Shown here one piece after another: positions 44,148 through 57,785 of a DNA stretch of 64,000 nt (position 1 is the stretch's first letter; every line of letters begins with the position of its first letter). Below the pieces are notes generated by a model. That model made no database searches, was not told where the DNA came from, and saw only the letters and a program-made list of their open reading frames with translations. A program made the position numbers and the translations under genes. The stretch spans positions 26,030-90,029 of the forward strand of contig JAHQIW010000800.1 in NCBI GenBank assembly GCA_019055375.1, in the 5' to 3' direction. Source of the stretch: Parelaphostrongylus tenuis. Its lineage: Eukaryota; Nematoda; Chromadorea; Rhabditida; Metastrongylidae.

Positions 44148-47100
44148 ATGGCAACAGCTACAACTATCATTTCAACTGTGTTGGTTTTGCTGGCAACCGC
44201 ATCAGTTTCTTGTCTAATCGTTATCTTCAGCATCTACAACGATATTAACACGTTCCATATAGATTCTATGGAAGACTTGCACATTTTCCAGGTAATTTGT
44301 TGCTACAATGTAATGCTATAGCTCGTCTTTATCTTATATGTGCTAAGTCCCTCGATAACGAAATTAACAAAGCTGAAAACCCTTGAGAATCCAAGGGCAA
44401 GAATCAGCATGTGCGCTATCACAATCTCAATAAATAATATAAATCTACGTTTTTCAGATCTCAGCGATGATTTACATTTCACTCAACAATGATCCTAAGT
44501 GTCGAAATTTGCTTGTTTAGGTGAAGACGGTTAGTTTAAGATGAAGGCCAACATGTCGACCTAAGAATCTACTGTCATAATTGAATAGATGAGAGCTATG
44601 ACAAGATTCGCTGTTGTGCCGAGGCAAACTTCGCGTAGACCCCCGTTTTCAACGGTACTGCCAACTATTTCTTGATATAAATGACTTCAAAACGCCTTAG
44701 TATGCCCTTATCTGAGCTTCAAGGACTAAAATTTGCTAAACCAGCAAGTGAGTTGATGAGCTGTACACTGTGATCCCGTCATTTTCGCAAGTCATTCTAG
44801 CATTCATGAATTCTCTCAAATGATTATGCTGAAATGAGGTTCTCATATAAGTATCATTCGGCTGACGCTTCGACTCCTACGTCTCGGCGCTGATCCGTCA
44901 AATGCCCAAAGCCTGGTGTTGTCTCGATGTCAATCTCCGCACTCATATCGAACCAAATTCAATATAGTAGAACACCGTTTAAATAAGGAAGCTGTCTATG
45001 ATTCGACTTACCATAAAGTGTACTATTAACCGAACAGAGCACATCGTACCGGATGGTAGTAAGTAAACACCGTCTTGCAGCAAAAAGGACCTTCAAGTGA
45101 AGATAGTTCGTTTGAGTGGTGTTCGCTCGACTTTCTGGCTCGATACGACAGCATCGGCCCACACTGTGACAATGGTTGTGGGCAGTCGAATCTGATCAAT
45201 TCAACTCTGAGGTAGATGAACTCGTCAAAATGTTGCCCAATCAAATCATATCATACTAATCTCGTGCTAGATCAGGAATGTAGAAAAGTAGTCACTAATA
45301 ATGCCAAGGTTTGAGGGAAGTCAGTTTATAGAATACACATTTCTATGCATTCAATTGTCTTGAACAGGTGTAAGATTTCGGGCATATGTGGCTCGCCTTG
45401 TAGAATTCTCAATCAGTTTTGGAAACAGCAGGCCAATGTAGATGAATTAGATTTAATCCTTACCTATATTGACGGATCAGAAAAAACAATATCATTACTA
45501 TTGAGCATCTGCAGAAATATTGATTTTCACTAGGAAAGCACAGAATTCATCTATTTTGCAGCCCGTCGTTGAAATGGTTTCCATTTTATCTTACGAGCGC
45601 GTGTAGCGCAGTGTTTAGAGCTGATCTGCTGTACAACCTAGCCATTGATGCTATCACCCGCTCGCAAATCAACGTCACACTCTTTATCCCTCGACTTTCA
45701 CTTTCCAACACTCTGACATTTCGTGCCGTCTCACGGAATCCAAAACTTCTGTCACTTAAATTGTTGTTCTTCAACTGTCATTTATAATTCAATATTATTC
45801 TGAACCGTCGTTCAAAAAAGTTATTGCGATTCTATTTTCATTCAAACTTATCCTGAACAGCTGTCATTCCGTTCGCTGTCACAATGAAAACTTATCAAGC
45901 TGAATCCACATGATAATCCGATAAAGGAGCACGTGTGGCGCATTGGCTAGCTCTGCGGTACATGTGTGGTACTTGGCCTAATCCCGAGTCACGAGTTCGC
46001 AAAACCCATCTCTCCGAAGTCGTTAGCTTATTACCAAACACGTCTAAGAGAATAAAAGTGATGATGAAGGTCAAGAGCTTCAGAGCAACTTTTCTGAATG
46101 GCTCCACAAAACATTTGCAAGTTATTCAGCACAAGCAGAAATCGTCAATACTCCCTGATCAGAGAAAGGTTTACGCTGTGCGACTGGGATATTTTCGCTA
46201 TGGTGGCAACAGACGTTGATTAGTAAATAAGTGCTTGGGAATTACTACTGTAAAGGCTGTTTCAAACCTGATATTATCGTGGCATATAGAGAAGGCGATT
46301 CTGTGAATCAGAGAGCAAATTGGTGTTCCATCTAGAACGGTAACACATCTTTCTAGGCTAGTAAATTCATCAAAATCTGTGGCATTTATGAAAAACAATT
46401 CAGCAATAGATTTTTCAATCAAAAACTCTAACCAGAACTTCTCAGTAGCTGCCAAAGTTGTTTTGAAACTCGTCGAAGAAGAGTGTGGCATATTCAATCC
46501 AGATCGCGGCTGTTTTTTTCCACTCATGTCATGTGGAGGCGAGGTCATCCGTAACTATTTATGTGCATCAATGATGTTGGAATAAATCCAGAACATTGTA
46601 AGAACGGTAGAAAAGCAGATATTACACCGAGCAACTCGCTGCACAACATCATCTAGCCATTTGAAATTGGTGCACGCTGAATATCAGTTGCCCTTACAAC
46701 TATAGAAATTTATTTGAACCTCACATAGAAGTAGAATCTTGCTTTTTAATATGGAATATTTTTTCAGAGAATCGCCAACGATGCTTGGCATGGGATGTTA
46801 TTCGGATACGAATCAAATCGTGCATGGCACAGTTACTGACAGGAAGAAGAGATCGAATGATATCTGTGACTGCCCTGCAAATTTTCATGAATGTCCAACT
46901 GGTCTCCCTGGGCCAGTAGGGGAACCTGGCATAAATGGCAACGATGGAATCCCAGGATCTCCTGGCAACAGAGGTTATGATGCTCAAAAAACTTCCAACG
47001 ATTTACCTCCTATAGGATGTACATTGTGCCCTTATGGACCACCTGGTCCACCTGGCCCTGATGGGCCCATCGGACCACGTGGTGAAGCTGGTCGGTCTGG

Positions 47101-47527
47101 AACCACAGGAGCTGCTGGAAGACCAGGAGTCTACGGTAGACCAGGAGACCAAGGTGAACAAGGCATACCAGGCCATGTAGGTCATCCAGGATTCCCGGGA
47201 TATCCAGGAGCTAATGGCATTAGAGCACGGGCAGCTAAAGGACTTCGTGGAAGCCCAGGTCCGATGGGTCGTGTAGGTAGTGAAGGCAGAGATGGGCCCG
47301 ACGGTATGAGAGGAAAGCCGGGAGAACCGGGCCTTCCTGGTAGACCTGGTAAAAAAGGTGAGCGTGGACCGAGTGGTGCACCAGGACCAACAGGAGAAAA
47401 TGGAAAACCAGGAATAGATGGGCACTACTGTTCTTGTCCACTAAGAAGTTCGCATATTGCGTTACGACAAGCTGGAACACCACCACCAACTCTTTCTAAA
47501 ACAATTGCTGATGTTTATGTTGCATAG
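44148..47527 (+). CDS. Nematode cuticle collagen
   Basis: Three exons, 44148-44291, 46768-46796 and 46843-47527, join in phase to give 285 residues, the usual size for this family. The start is the ATG at 44148. Residues 8-30 form the N-terminal hydrophobic helix ([18 protein letters not shown]). The cuticle-collagen N-domain follows, ending [12 protein letters not shown] across the first splice. A basic KKRS at 59-62 may be a subtilisin-like processing site. Two Cys clusters (CDC and later CTLC) flank a short Gly-X-Y block, then comes a main Gly-X-Y region broken at RARAAK. The C-terminus has CSCPLRSS, then a non-collagen tail. The second intron is only 46 nt and is open in the downstream frame. 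Such proteins trimerise in hypodermal secretion and are cross-linked in the cuticle. Intron 1 (2.5 kb) is unusually long for this family. Confidence 0.93.
45927..46003 (+). repeat. tRNA-like fragment in collagen intron 1
   Basis: GTGTGGCGCATTGGCTAGCT resembles a tRNA-derived SINE head (A-box), with a B-box-like ACGAGTTCGCAAAACCC downstream. Arms do not pair cleanly. It may be a relic SINE-A head. Confidence 0.3.
46323..46585 (+). CDS. Doubtful open frame inside collagen intron 1
   Basis: About 87 codons are open on the plus strand (motifs [19 protein letters not shown] and [11 protein letters not shown]). The minus strand is also open for 116 codons across the same DNA. Either may be a fragment of a gene or chance. 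No splice site decides, and no family is recognised. Confidence 0.2.
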
Positions 47528-50157
47528 AGTGCCAGATCTCTGATATGTTGCAGGAAGCCAAGAGTACGAAAAAACAATTATCCCTGAAGCAAGTGTATCA
47601 GCTTTACTGTAACGACAATGCATGCAACAGTACGCTAAAAAATTGAAGTTTATATCAATGCATTCAATGAACGACATTACATAATAACTCAATTATATGT
47701 TACTTCGTCAGATATTGAATGATTCAAGACAAAACAAGTAATCTGATAATTCCTTTCTAATTAATTCTTTTGAACGGAAAATGATGAGCTTTATGACACT
47801 GGAAACATAAATCGTTCTGCATTTGAGTTCAGTAGCTGCTACTGAATACCCATCTCTTCGTGGCCATTCAAGTCAAATATCAGTAAAGCTCACTTGAAGA
47901 CGCCTTGTCTGAGGTTGCAAAGAAATTTTGTGTCTATACGAGAATTGAGAAGAGAAACATGTGAGTACCTGTAGTGCAGTAGTTGGAGGACTCCTTCTTA
48001 CTCATAGTCGTTGGTTAATCATTCAACCCTAAACAAGCAGCCTCCATGTCAAGAAGTTGGAAAACTATCATCACAGCTGTCTTAATGAAGAGAAACATCA
48101 GTATATTATGCTGTAGCTTTCCTCCTCAGTAAACTCGCGACTGTTAAACATTACGAATTCCACAGTAAGCTTCCCAGTAAAAATCGAGGTCAATAGGAAG
48201 TCGAAACACTAACGCGGCACAGGGGCGACTTTTAATCTTAAGAGTCTCCTCGATACTACGAACAGAATGTAATAAACGACCTATCCTTAAGGAATTAATC
48301 ATTACGTTTCATCGTCTTAACTTGAGATTCTCAATCGGTGAGACGGAATAGCTATTCATAGTGTCTTAAAAATGGTGAAATAATGCGAAAAATCTACAGT
48401 AAACCCATGCTCTATACAAGATAGATTTAGTCAAAAAAACCAGCCTTAGTCTGCTCTTCATTTCCAAAAAAAAACTAAGCCCAGCTTTAAATGTGGCTCA
48501 AAAGGGCCACTTCAGAGACACTGGTAGCTCTGACTGAAATTTCAGTGGGGCACTTGAAAACTTAAGTTACATCGTAATCACTTGTGTCATGATCCACGCA
48601 CACCGCAGTTTGTACAGTAGCACTACAGGTAAAGACGCTGATTGCATGAGTAGAAGGATGTGATTTCTAGTATAGTGTGCAGGAACGAGTACGCTGGTGA
48701 ATCGATTAAAACACTTCGTGTCAATAAAAAGAACATCCAGACTGTGAACTTAAAGTTTATCAGATGCCACACTAGGAGAGCATATAACACAAAGACACTA
48801 TGGAGGAGACCTTGCTATGAAAGCGCGAGCAGAGCAAGAGAAAAATTTCTTAGAAACTTTGAAGAAATTGTGAATTTCTATGAATGAGCAACAGGGAAGA
48901 GTGCGTTATCTCAAGCGATCTCGTCCCAAATCTCAGAGTGATTTTTGAACTGCAATAAAGTGTGATCCTCGTATATAGGAATTTTTGTTATTTGTCTTTT
49001 TGAAATGGAGCGGCAGACTCACCCAAAGCGATGAGTATTTAGAGAAAGCTATTCTTCACCTAAATCGAATTCAAATTACGAGTTTCATTTCTTCGTGTCA
49101 TTTTGAAAGTGTTTGGTAGAGAACCATGTGTTTGTGCCTTGCAGCCTCTGACAATAATAAATCTCTCTAGAACGTTGGCCAGTTCAAAAATTTATTGCGT
49201 TAACAACCACGTTTCGACGCTCTGATCTGTCAGCTGATTGCAGTGGTCTGGCCAAAAAGACGAACAGACGTGAGAATGAAAAACCGCTTGTGAGCAAGAA
49301 CTCTCTCGCCCTTTAGCATAGATATATTCAATGCACAAGCAGGCAAGTATACTAAACTCACAAAAAGGAGTCAATCCCTTAATCAGCCCGAGCTCCCAAA
49401 GAACAGTTACTTCTTTATCTTTCATCTTACTGTTGTTTATCTGCATGCTGGCCAGTTGGCACATATCATGTTACCTCGTGAATAGCCCGATCAAGATCCA
49501 TCACAATTGCTTAATCATCGGAGAAATGGCATCTTACATGAAAAACATTCATATGATACACAATGAAAATTTTCAAACGAGATCAGTCGAATCATTTCGA
49601 AAGACTAAGCACGAAGAAATTGTTGTATCAAAATTTCTCAAAGTGTATGTGGTGATACTGAAACTATGGAATCTATAAGCCATCATATTTTTTTTCTTAA
49701 ATCAGTCCGACGTCTTTTGAATGAAATTGCCTCACCGTTCTTGAGATGTTTTTTTCGGGTGTGGAATGGCTTTAGATAAGTAGGGTACTCAATCACACGA
49801 GCTTCGTTAGAAGGAGTCTGACGTTTCCATATGAAAATATTCACCCTAACAATAAGCCAATGTCAATAATCACTACATTCTCACCAACAACCTAGCAAGG
49901 TGGCAAATAACTCCAATCAATTTGGGGAGACTTTTGGATGATTGCATTGAGACTCCAAACAAAAAGAACCGTACTCGAACCCTGAAAATCAATTGTAAAC
50001 TTGTCGGTCTATATAATTTAACGAAGTAGTTCATGCATATATGAGGAGTTATTAAGAGATTTTACAGTCGATATGGCAACATAGAATGAAAAGTATAATT
50101 AGATGCGCATTAAGTTTATTTGTTCGATCCTACAAAGTGTGCGCCTCCTTTGGACGG
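47528..50157. other. No supported gene
   Basis: Downstream of the collagen gene there is no clear AATAAA. A tRNA-like A-box (GTAGTGCAGTAGTTGGAGGA) near 47976 may be another SINE relic. Frames at 48660-48887 and 49331-49678 lack splice support. Confidence 0.35.
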
Positions 50158-50351
50158 CTAACGGCTACGAAGGTTGTTGCGCGATAGATATCCGATTAAA
50201 AGTCCTGAAGTAACATCACTTTTACTAATTGACAGAATATCACTGAGGAAACTTCTGTAAGGATAATTTGAGAAAATTGTTGCCAACGCTTCAAAATGCC
50301 TCATTTTCTTACGAGAAAACCACATCGTTGCCAAACAGAACATTTTTCCAG
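50158..50351 (-). CDS. Probable terminal exon, unrecognised
   Basis: After a CACTAACAG acceptor the minus strand reads 63 codons to a TAG. The peptide GKMFCLATMWFSRKKMRHFE leads into YPYRSFLSDILSISKSDVTS and then GLLIGYLSRNNLRSR. The SDVTSGLL pattern after an acidic/aromatic helix faintly recalls the SD(I/V)xxGL block before the catalytic domain of diacylglycerol lipases. That would require a donor before the stop (a GTAGCC is present), and I do not rely on it. Confidence 0.4.
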
Positions 50352-50631
50352 CTGTTAGTGAAAAACTCTTCCTTCTTCGTATATGTTTTTGTACTCAGTT
50401 AATACTGTGAGAAAAACGAATTATAATACTATGGTTGGTTTGTAGTAGACCTTCACAGTACATCCTACCAATAAAAGAAGATAAATAAGGTAATTCCTTA
50501 TTTTGTAGTTATTTCAAAATGTTTCAATCAAAAATTGCCTGACTGAAGTCTTTTCTGTCATGTTTTTCCAATCATCGACGAAACCCTTCTTAGTGGTGAC
50601 AATCTATATTTTATTAGAAAAATACCACATG

Positions 50632-50722
50632 TCATTTTAGCGTTCCCCCACCCAGCAGCTCATCGTAGCCGTCCGAACTGCCCGCTAATCCGGAATGGCC
50701 ACCGTTCTCAGAGTTAGAAAAG
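50632..50722 (-). CDS. Probable terminal exon, Gly/Ser-rich C-terminus
   Basis: The minus strand reads SNSENGGHSGLAGSSDGYDE then LLGGGTLK and TGA, after an AAGATAG acceptor. The DNA is GC-rich compared with its surroundings, as expected for an exon. An overlapping frame (RPPLLVLINSSEYERLNK) is also open across the putative acceptor, so the exact model is uncertain. Possibly the same gene as, or upstream of, the exon at 50158-50351, though this exon has its own stop. Confidence 0.4.
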
Positions 50723-52606
50723 CTATCTTATTAAGCCGTTCGTACTCAGAGGAATTGATGAGGACTAAGAGTGGTGGTCGAAAATTCCGTGGAATGGTTG
50801 TAAATATTGTCCCGCTCCCCTCATAAACATCTCTCTCATTAATGAAGAACAGAGGCTTTCTATTACTCTACAATGATAGTAATATTAGAAAATTGATTTC
50901 CGTCATCCTTTTCCTCTTTTCATCTCATCATTCCCTGATCTTTCACGCTTAGAGCTTAGTTTTCCATGATCATTTGTTGAAATTATTCCATTATACCATT
51001 ACCCAACCTGATTCCTTAATTTTTTTTTTCTCAAAGCGGTGCTATTAATAAATATTAAGCGGCTTCTTCATGATTCCAGTCATGATGTAAAATTGGTTGC
51101 AAAGTTAAGGATATTCTTGCATCAGTCTGTGAGTTCAGGTGTAATCATATTTGCCATTAGCGACACAGCACTGAGAATAACACTTTGTTTCTTTAGAACT
51201 ACACTCTTACAATATCGCTGTGAAAACAGAGTTAAGAATGCATTACATCTCAAAGACGTAGCTTCGTGTTGAAAAGTAGGGTTTTTTTCAAAGATGAATG
51301 GAGGTTCTTTTGTTATAAACACGCTGGTAGAACTTTCTGCTACCATAGTACATCTTTTCGTAAGTCAAAGTTCCTTCAGAGTCACAATACAACTGTATAA
51401 CTGCCAACAAATCTACTGTGAAGTTCTAATAACGGGCTAAATACACCGAAAGTAAGATGTTATCTACTCTCGTTAGTAAAAAATACTATGAAAGTTTCGA
51501 AAAAGGCTCAATATTAGAATCAGCATGTTTGATGCCATTCGAGGAATAGTTTATATAAACAAAGATTAAAAAAGAATAAATGTTCAGTAACAGTCGTAAA
51601 TGAGTTCCTTATTGCAGTGATTTTTTTCTCATGAGAACAGAAGAGGCTTTTTGACACATAGCCGCTCTTTGTTCTACGAGTACTTTTACAAAAGCTGTCT
51701 TGGTGGTATTTCACCTTTTTGTTACGATGGTGTGCTTCTAACTGTAAGCTTTTCTCAAAAAGTACCAAAAAGCCCGTTGTGTAGTATGAGCGATTAGCTA
51801 ATACTTCGGGCACAAAACGTAATCTTGTTTCCGCTCCTACAGTGCTCTATAGTAAGTTTTCCAAAAACCAATTTTAGCTCAAGAATGGTCGAGATTCGAG
51901 CTATCGAGTGACTACTACAAGTTCGGCAAAAGGTCACTCACGACCCTCAACGAGTAAGCAAAGCAAACTGAGTGTGAAACATAATTATAGATTTCCATTA
52001 CTACAGCGCAATAGATGAGCCTTTTTTAGAGAGGAAACGCATCATCAAAATTACCAAGATTTAGGCTTCCGAATGATTACCAGAAGTCTTAGAAAAGAGC
52101 TTTGTCTAGTGAAGAACGCCTATAAACAATCCTGTACCACTACACCTACACTACGTCTCAAACGAGTCAAAAGTAACTTCCAAATTGCTTAGTGACTTCA
52201 GCTTGGCTTCTTTGAAAAACGTCTAGGATCCTCTTCATAATTGAATAATGAATGTCCTCGTGACGTATTTCGTCATCAGATTAACTTATTGTAAACTCGT
52301 TTTTCATCTTATGAGATTTTCGAGATATTCAGACTCAAATTTATAGTTCATCATCACTAGCTATGTAATATTTCATCAAAGAGAGAGCACCTATAAGCAA
52401 TCCTGTTTTTTTTATGATTCTACCAGCTGCTCAACAGATTTCTGGGAAAACACTAATGAAACTCGGCACGTGCGTTGTCAGTTGCCTAGTCGACAGTTAT
52501 GTTGAAAAACATTCTGATAACATAATCTCCTCACTTCTCCCTCAACTCATCACATTTCCTCTTCTTACTCTTATCATGAAAAACGCATAAGACCATGCCT
52601 GTTTGA
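50723..52606. other. No supported gene
   Basis: Nothing with splice support or a recognisable motif. Confidence 0.35.
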
Positions 52607-52623
52607 ATATATATATAATATAT

Positions 52624-52670
<47 letters not shown>

Positions 52671-52825
52671 CGCCTGTACTCAACAAAGCACATATGGGGC
52701 GCTGGAACTCGTATGCTTATGTCTACGATGGGCATATCATGTGTGAGCGGGTATGAGCATATATATGCGCAATATATATATATATATATACATATGCATA
52801 TATGCATATACATATACATATTTAT
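52607..52825. repeat. (AT)n microsatellite cluster
   Basis: Two long alternating AT blocks (about 52607-52666 and 52770-52825), with TATAC and TGCATA variants, flank a unique 100-nt stretch. Confidence 0.95.
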
Positions 52826-53742
52826 AATATATCTCCTGCGTTAGCAAATATTCCTTCCACCGGTGGCAGATATAGGTGAAAGAAAATTCTGGTAGAATAG
52901 CAAATTAGCTCCCGCATGCGTATCGGAGTTATGCACATCACTAAGTATTCCTGAATATTTTGGAGGGTTAAGTACACTTGTTTTCAGATCGCTGGACCCA
53001 AGTAAGTCATCTTATTGACGAAATATGCATTCATGCAACTCTATTATGTTACAGATGGACTTGAATGAATTATATATCGCCAAACGATTTATCAACGCCA
53101 AATGCTTCAGCGATTAGAACCTTCATTTTAGGCACAACTTTGGATAATATTCGAACAAAGCATTTGTCCCCCAATGGTCAAAAATCGTCGGAAGCACTTT
53201 CAGCTTGTGTCATGTCGATCAACATTCCAACACTTGCCCACAATACCTCCTGTTCCCGCTTCTTTGCTATCACGTCAACAGATTTATTTTTCCTTAGAAA
53301 TTTTTTAATTACGCTGAAATCGCAGCGATGCTAATTTATAGGCAAAACTTGAGACGTCCATTTGGTTTTAAAGCACCATTCACTCTTAGCGCAGGCTTGT
53401 GTGTTAATCACTTAGCAATCGCTACCCTTGCTTTGCTTTCAGTCCGCCGTATTTTTTCCTACTAGTGACATCCAGCAATCTCCGTCAACGGATTTCTGGA
53501 ATTGTGTTCAAAAAGACCCGGATTCATTTTGAATCTGGCAACTCGATTTGGATATAAATGCATTATTACATTTCTATTCTATTCGTTACCGATACAAGTA
53601 GTCTTCTAGAAAACCACATTATAATGTGAAAATTCTATTACTCAAATTGCTCATTGTATACGCGTTATTCTCACCAGATATCCAAAATACTTCCAAAAAA
53701 GAATACTTAAAGCCTAAACGAGGTTGTACGCCAGGGCCATCT
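52826..53742. other. No supported gene
   Basis: A possible SINE-C tail relic (GTTATGCACATCACTAAGTA) lies near 52930. Otherwise nothing. Confidence 0.3.
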
Positions 53743-53810
53743 CATAGATATATATATATATATATATACTATATATACATATATATATACATATATATAT
53801 ATATATATGA
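53743..53810. repeat. (AT)n microsatellite
   Basis: Alternating AT with a few C interruptions, about 65 nt. Confidence 0.95.
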
Positions 53811-56800
53811 TGAAACGAAGCTGACTTTGAAACACTAGATTTTTCTTTTTTTACATCAAAAAAGTGATTAGACCACATCACAGCTGTCGTCCAACTGCTT
53901 TCTAATCAGACTTAAACCAATTTCAAAAATTAACATCAATTATCAACCTAACGGTCAAACAGCAATTTGCAGGTGTTCGGCTGAGCATTCGATACGATTG
54001 GTACGGTTACTGAATAATCAATAACTTTAGGTGGTGACCCAGTGCACCTAAATCACGGGTATTTAAGTGCACCTAGGCCAACTGGTGATGACCTTCCTAG
54101 GGACCTGCCTCCATCCGAGCAATGAAGAAACTGGATGTTAATCAATGTTGGACTTGTGTCTGATTTAATCTGTGGTAATGATCAATATAGGAAATCACTA
54201 GTTAGCTTCTTGTACAGCGTCGGACTTCCATCATCTGTGGGATGTTGTCTAGAATATTCGTATCATGGAAGTTGGTTCTCTTTTGACTTTCACTGAAATC
54301 TTAAAATGAACATTTTTCAAGCATAAGGAAGGCAGCTACCAAAAGCCATATCCAAAAACGAAAACAGGCTGAAGAGCATTCGACGGCGAATGAATACATT
54401 ACCAGCACCTGCGTGAGATACCCGGCGAACGACTTCAATTTATACCAGTTTGAGGCACTCTTTTTCTATGAATTTTCCCATGAATTCATTAAGAGGGCAT
54501 CAAAACCATTAATGCTATTGACCAGCCCTAAAGTCGTTTCACTTTTCTATCATGTTGGTCGGTGAAAGTTGTTCACATGCTTTAGCAGAGGGTTTCTCAA
54601 GGAAGAGTTGCAGGTAAAATGGCAACTTAGACACCAAAGTCGTGCCTTTACTTATTCTATTAGGTCGGTTTTACAACTCCCCAATGTGGCTAGGTTTACG
54701 TCTAAATTCACCTTCGACTTCAGATCTGGTACAGTGTGATTTTCGCTATGAACGCAAAGAGACCAGGCTTCGTGTGCCACCAGCTTTACACGGGAATTGA
54801 CTTCCTGTGTGGATTGAACAGAGGTGTACTGTTTTGCGATGAATTTCTTCTATGATGGAAGTGACTGCTGCGATTTTATTATTGAAAAATTCACTCCTAG
54901 TTATAGACGATTATTCGCCTTTCTGTTTGAGTGTGCACACATCACACATTCGTGAATCCTGGTAGTTCACTCATTCGATTATTTTTTCGCGCAAGTCAAC
55001 CACGAAATTCTTTCGATTTCGCGTACAGCTTCGGATGTTACTAGATAACTTAGCCTTCATTAAGAGTAGTAGTCGAGAAGATTATACCTTCAGTGGTAGG
55101 GTAGCTCCACTACAACGTTTTCAGGTTATCAACTCCAAACAGTCGATAGCTTTTCTCGACCGGAGGGAGCTCTCATCGAATAAATCTGGAAAGGATTTGC
55201 TGAGCCTTGACGGATGACACTTTTGTTTGCCATGTACGGTGTTAGAGCAGCTACCTAACGTCAACATATTGCACATTGTTTCACCATTTCCAGTAATAAC
55301 GATTGAAGCCCTATAAATCATTACAAAAATGCGCACAGATAAATCCTCAGAAATTGTTTTTTTTTTATTTTTTTTTCATCAGATTTTTCAGTATCTTAGA
55401 CAGTCTTTCGGTAATATTAAGGATATATTGACGATCCGTGGTTTGAATAAAGCTCAAATAAATCTGTTAGATTCACTTTAGCAGAGAATGCATTTAGACA
55501 TGAAGTTGTCTAGGTATCATATTGGCACCGATTATTGATATAATCATTTTGTATAACGTAATCTCGTCAATTTAATGTGAGGGCGTGGCATGTGGTGAGA
55601 GGCGACGGCTTCATTAAGGCTCACTCTTCACCAAAATCGAGTATTTTCCCATTTACATATTAATTAGCTATCTTTGCTTGATGACGCCATTCCCTCTTTG
55701 TTTCGCCTATATGGCCCATTTATGGAATGATGTAAATTTTGAAATTAGATTAATAAGATTGATATTCTGGCAATCTTGAAACCTCCTAATGAAAATCCAT
55801 CAGTATACAAATCGCAGCAATATTTTTATCAGTTTCTCCACGAACTCATTAAATATTTTCAAATGCACTTATATTTTCTGTGTTTATTCCAGTGTTCCTT
55901 TAGCTTTTTCTGACTAGTACGCTTTGTTCTAGATCTATAATCTATAATGTTCTCTGCTGGATCTATAATGTTCTCATCTGAAAACATGCATATTTACGAT
56001 CATTTCTGTTCTCCGCTCAAATGTGTGTTCTTTCATGGACAACCACGTGCGTTTCGTCCCCTGGATTGTCCAAGCATGACAATCACATGTTCTCTGCATG
56101 TTCTCTGGAAACTCTCTTCATATGAACACTAAAGAACTGCATAGTTTCTGGGAGAGCCTCTTAATTTCTATTCGTGCGGGAATGAATTTTTTTTGTTACA
56201 AAAATCTTTAGATTCTAATGACTGTTACTTCTATCATTAAAACTACCTTTAAGGAGAGCACAGAGTTGCTAAAAAGCAGAGATTTATTTGGCTGAAGTTT
56301 CCACATCTTTATCTTCTTTAGAGCAGATGATTGAGTGGATTGCTCACATTCGTTCTTCCTAGTTGTACTCTTCGTTTTTGTTGCCGCTCAAGTCGAATAT
56401 TCTACATATTCTACTGTGTACTATCTCTTGAGTGAAACACCTCATTTGCCAATGCCTTTATATAAAGGACGGCTGCTGTTGATGATGCTTATTGTCCGCT
56501 GATAATATTTTGTTTCTCACCGGAGCATCCATCTCTCAATACACGGTCATATTCTTAGCTTCTCTTGCGTACTCGATCTCTTATCGTACCAAACCTCTCA
56601 CATTTTCGTGAAAGAATTCACAGATCTTTATCACCTCGATTCACTGGCCTACAAACCGCTTGCCTTCGTTGGACCTTTCGTTCGTACCAACCTCGTGCAA
56701 ATCCCAAATAAGGAAAAGGAAAGTTTGTAAGAGCATTCCTTTACTGATACCGAGGTTTAGGGAAAGTCGGAGCAAAAGGTCTTAAGCTTATAAACTATGC

Positions 56801-56994
56801 TTTTTTGCTCTCAAGATTCAATGATTAGAATGTGTGAAGGTTGTCGATATGATTTACTACGGTTGGAAAGAAAGTTTAGGGCACTTTGATAAGAATGAGA
56901 TAACTCCCATACATATCATGAGAGTATTACATTTTCTTATGTGGGAATCTCCCACTGAATACCTAGGTATTATTCGTCTTTATTTTCATTTTTC
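53811..56994. other. No supported gene
   Basis: A coding-like frame at 55035-55217 (plus) has no convincing splice sites, and its antisense is also open. A small imperfect inverted repeat with GTGCACCTA lies at 54035-54085. Confidence 0.3.
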
Positions 56995-57352
56995 ATTTTA
57001 AGGAGAAGTACCCGGCTTTGGTCAACCGAAAGCGCCCTTTGATGCAGCAAGACAATGCCAGACCGCACAGTGCCAAAAAACCAAAGACAACTTTCATGAA
57101 CTGGATGAAATCCAGTTTTTGCCGCATCCCACCTCCACTCCAGATGGCGCTCCATCCGATTTTAGCTTTTTCCGGTCCGACACTTTCGAAGGGTCACCGA
57201 TTCGAATCGTTTGATGAAATTTTAGTAGCATGTCAAGAGTTCTTCGATTCGAAGTCGAAGGCATGGTACTTCGACCTGATTCGAAACTTGGCAAAGCGAT
57301 GGCAGAAAGTCGTAAAAAACGATGGCTTTTTTTTTGAAGAATAATTATTATT
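56995..57352 (+). pseudogene. Mariner-family transposase C-terminal fragment
   Basis: The plus strand reads LMQQDNARPHSAKKPK, the family's catalytic QxDNARPH region. In a shifted frame it then reads LPHPTSTPDGAPSDFSFF, the HPxYSPDLAPSD box that holds the last catalytic Asp. Returning to the first frame it reads ACQEFFDSKSKAWYFDLI and LAKRWQKVVKNDG, the typical mariner end. So there is one frame change either side of the PDxAPSD box, and the N-terminal half is missing. It differs in sequence from the copy at 22.8-23.3 kb, implying separate lineages. Confidence 0.8.
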
Positions 57353-57785
57353 GTTGGTGACTGGATGACAAGCATCTTAATAGACGGAACACCCCGCTAG
57401 GGACGCACAGAGCACAGAACTGATTTTGAAATCGAAGTCACCATCCTTGCGCAGGAGCAAAAAACGTCAGAGCGAAAGATCTTGAAAGCGTTTTGGATTA
57501 ATACGACCAATCCAACCATAAATCACAGGGAGGAATGCCTCGTAAACAATCGTGATATGAGCCAGTATATAAGACTGTTGTTTTGATGGTAGGGTGCATT
57601 ACGGGCCTGTGTCTTTCCTTCCGGTGATCTCCACTTGGATCATTTAGTGGTACACATATGAAAAGCGGTGAGTATGTTGAGTGTTGACTTTGTGCTTGAT
57701 GCGATTGAAATCTAGGTCTGGTGATTTTTCCTAAAGAAGTAATGGAGGTGTTTGACTGATTGGATTGCGAACATTTTGACCTTTC
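57353..57785. other. No supported gene
   Basis: Nothing recognisable. It may hold the 3' end of the mariner copy, but no terminal repeat could be identified. Confidence 0.3.

Noticed and set aside
46739..46842. Methionine at 46739 as the collagen start
   Set aside because: It lies in intron 1 and the frame crosses a 46-nt intron. The upstream exon at 44148 supplies the expected N-domain in phase.
47003..47489. Long minus-strand frames across the collagen gene
   Set aside because: They are antisense shadows of the Gly-X-Y repeats.
52574..52819. Tyr/Ile-rich frame
   Set aside because: It is the translation of an (AT)n microsatellite.
55035..55336. Open frames on both strands near 55.1 kb
   Set aside because: Neither has paired splice signals; strand cannot be chosen.
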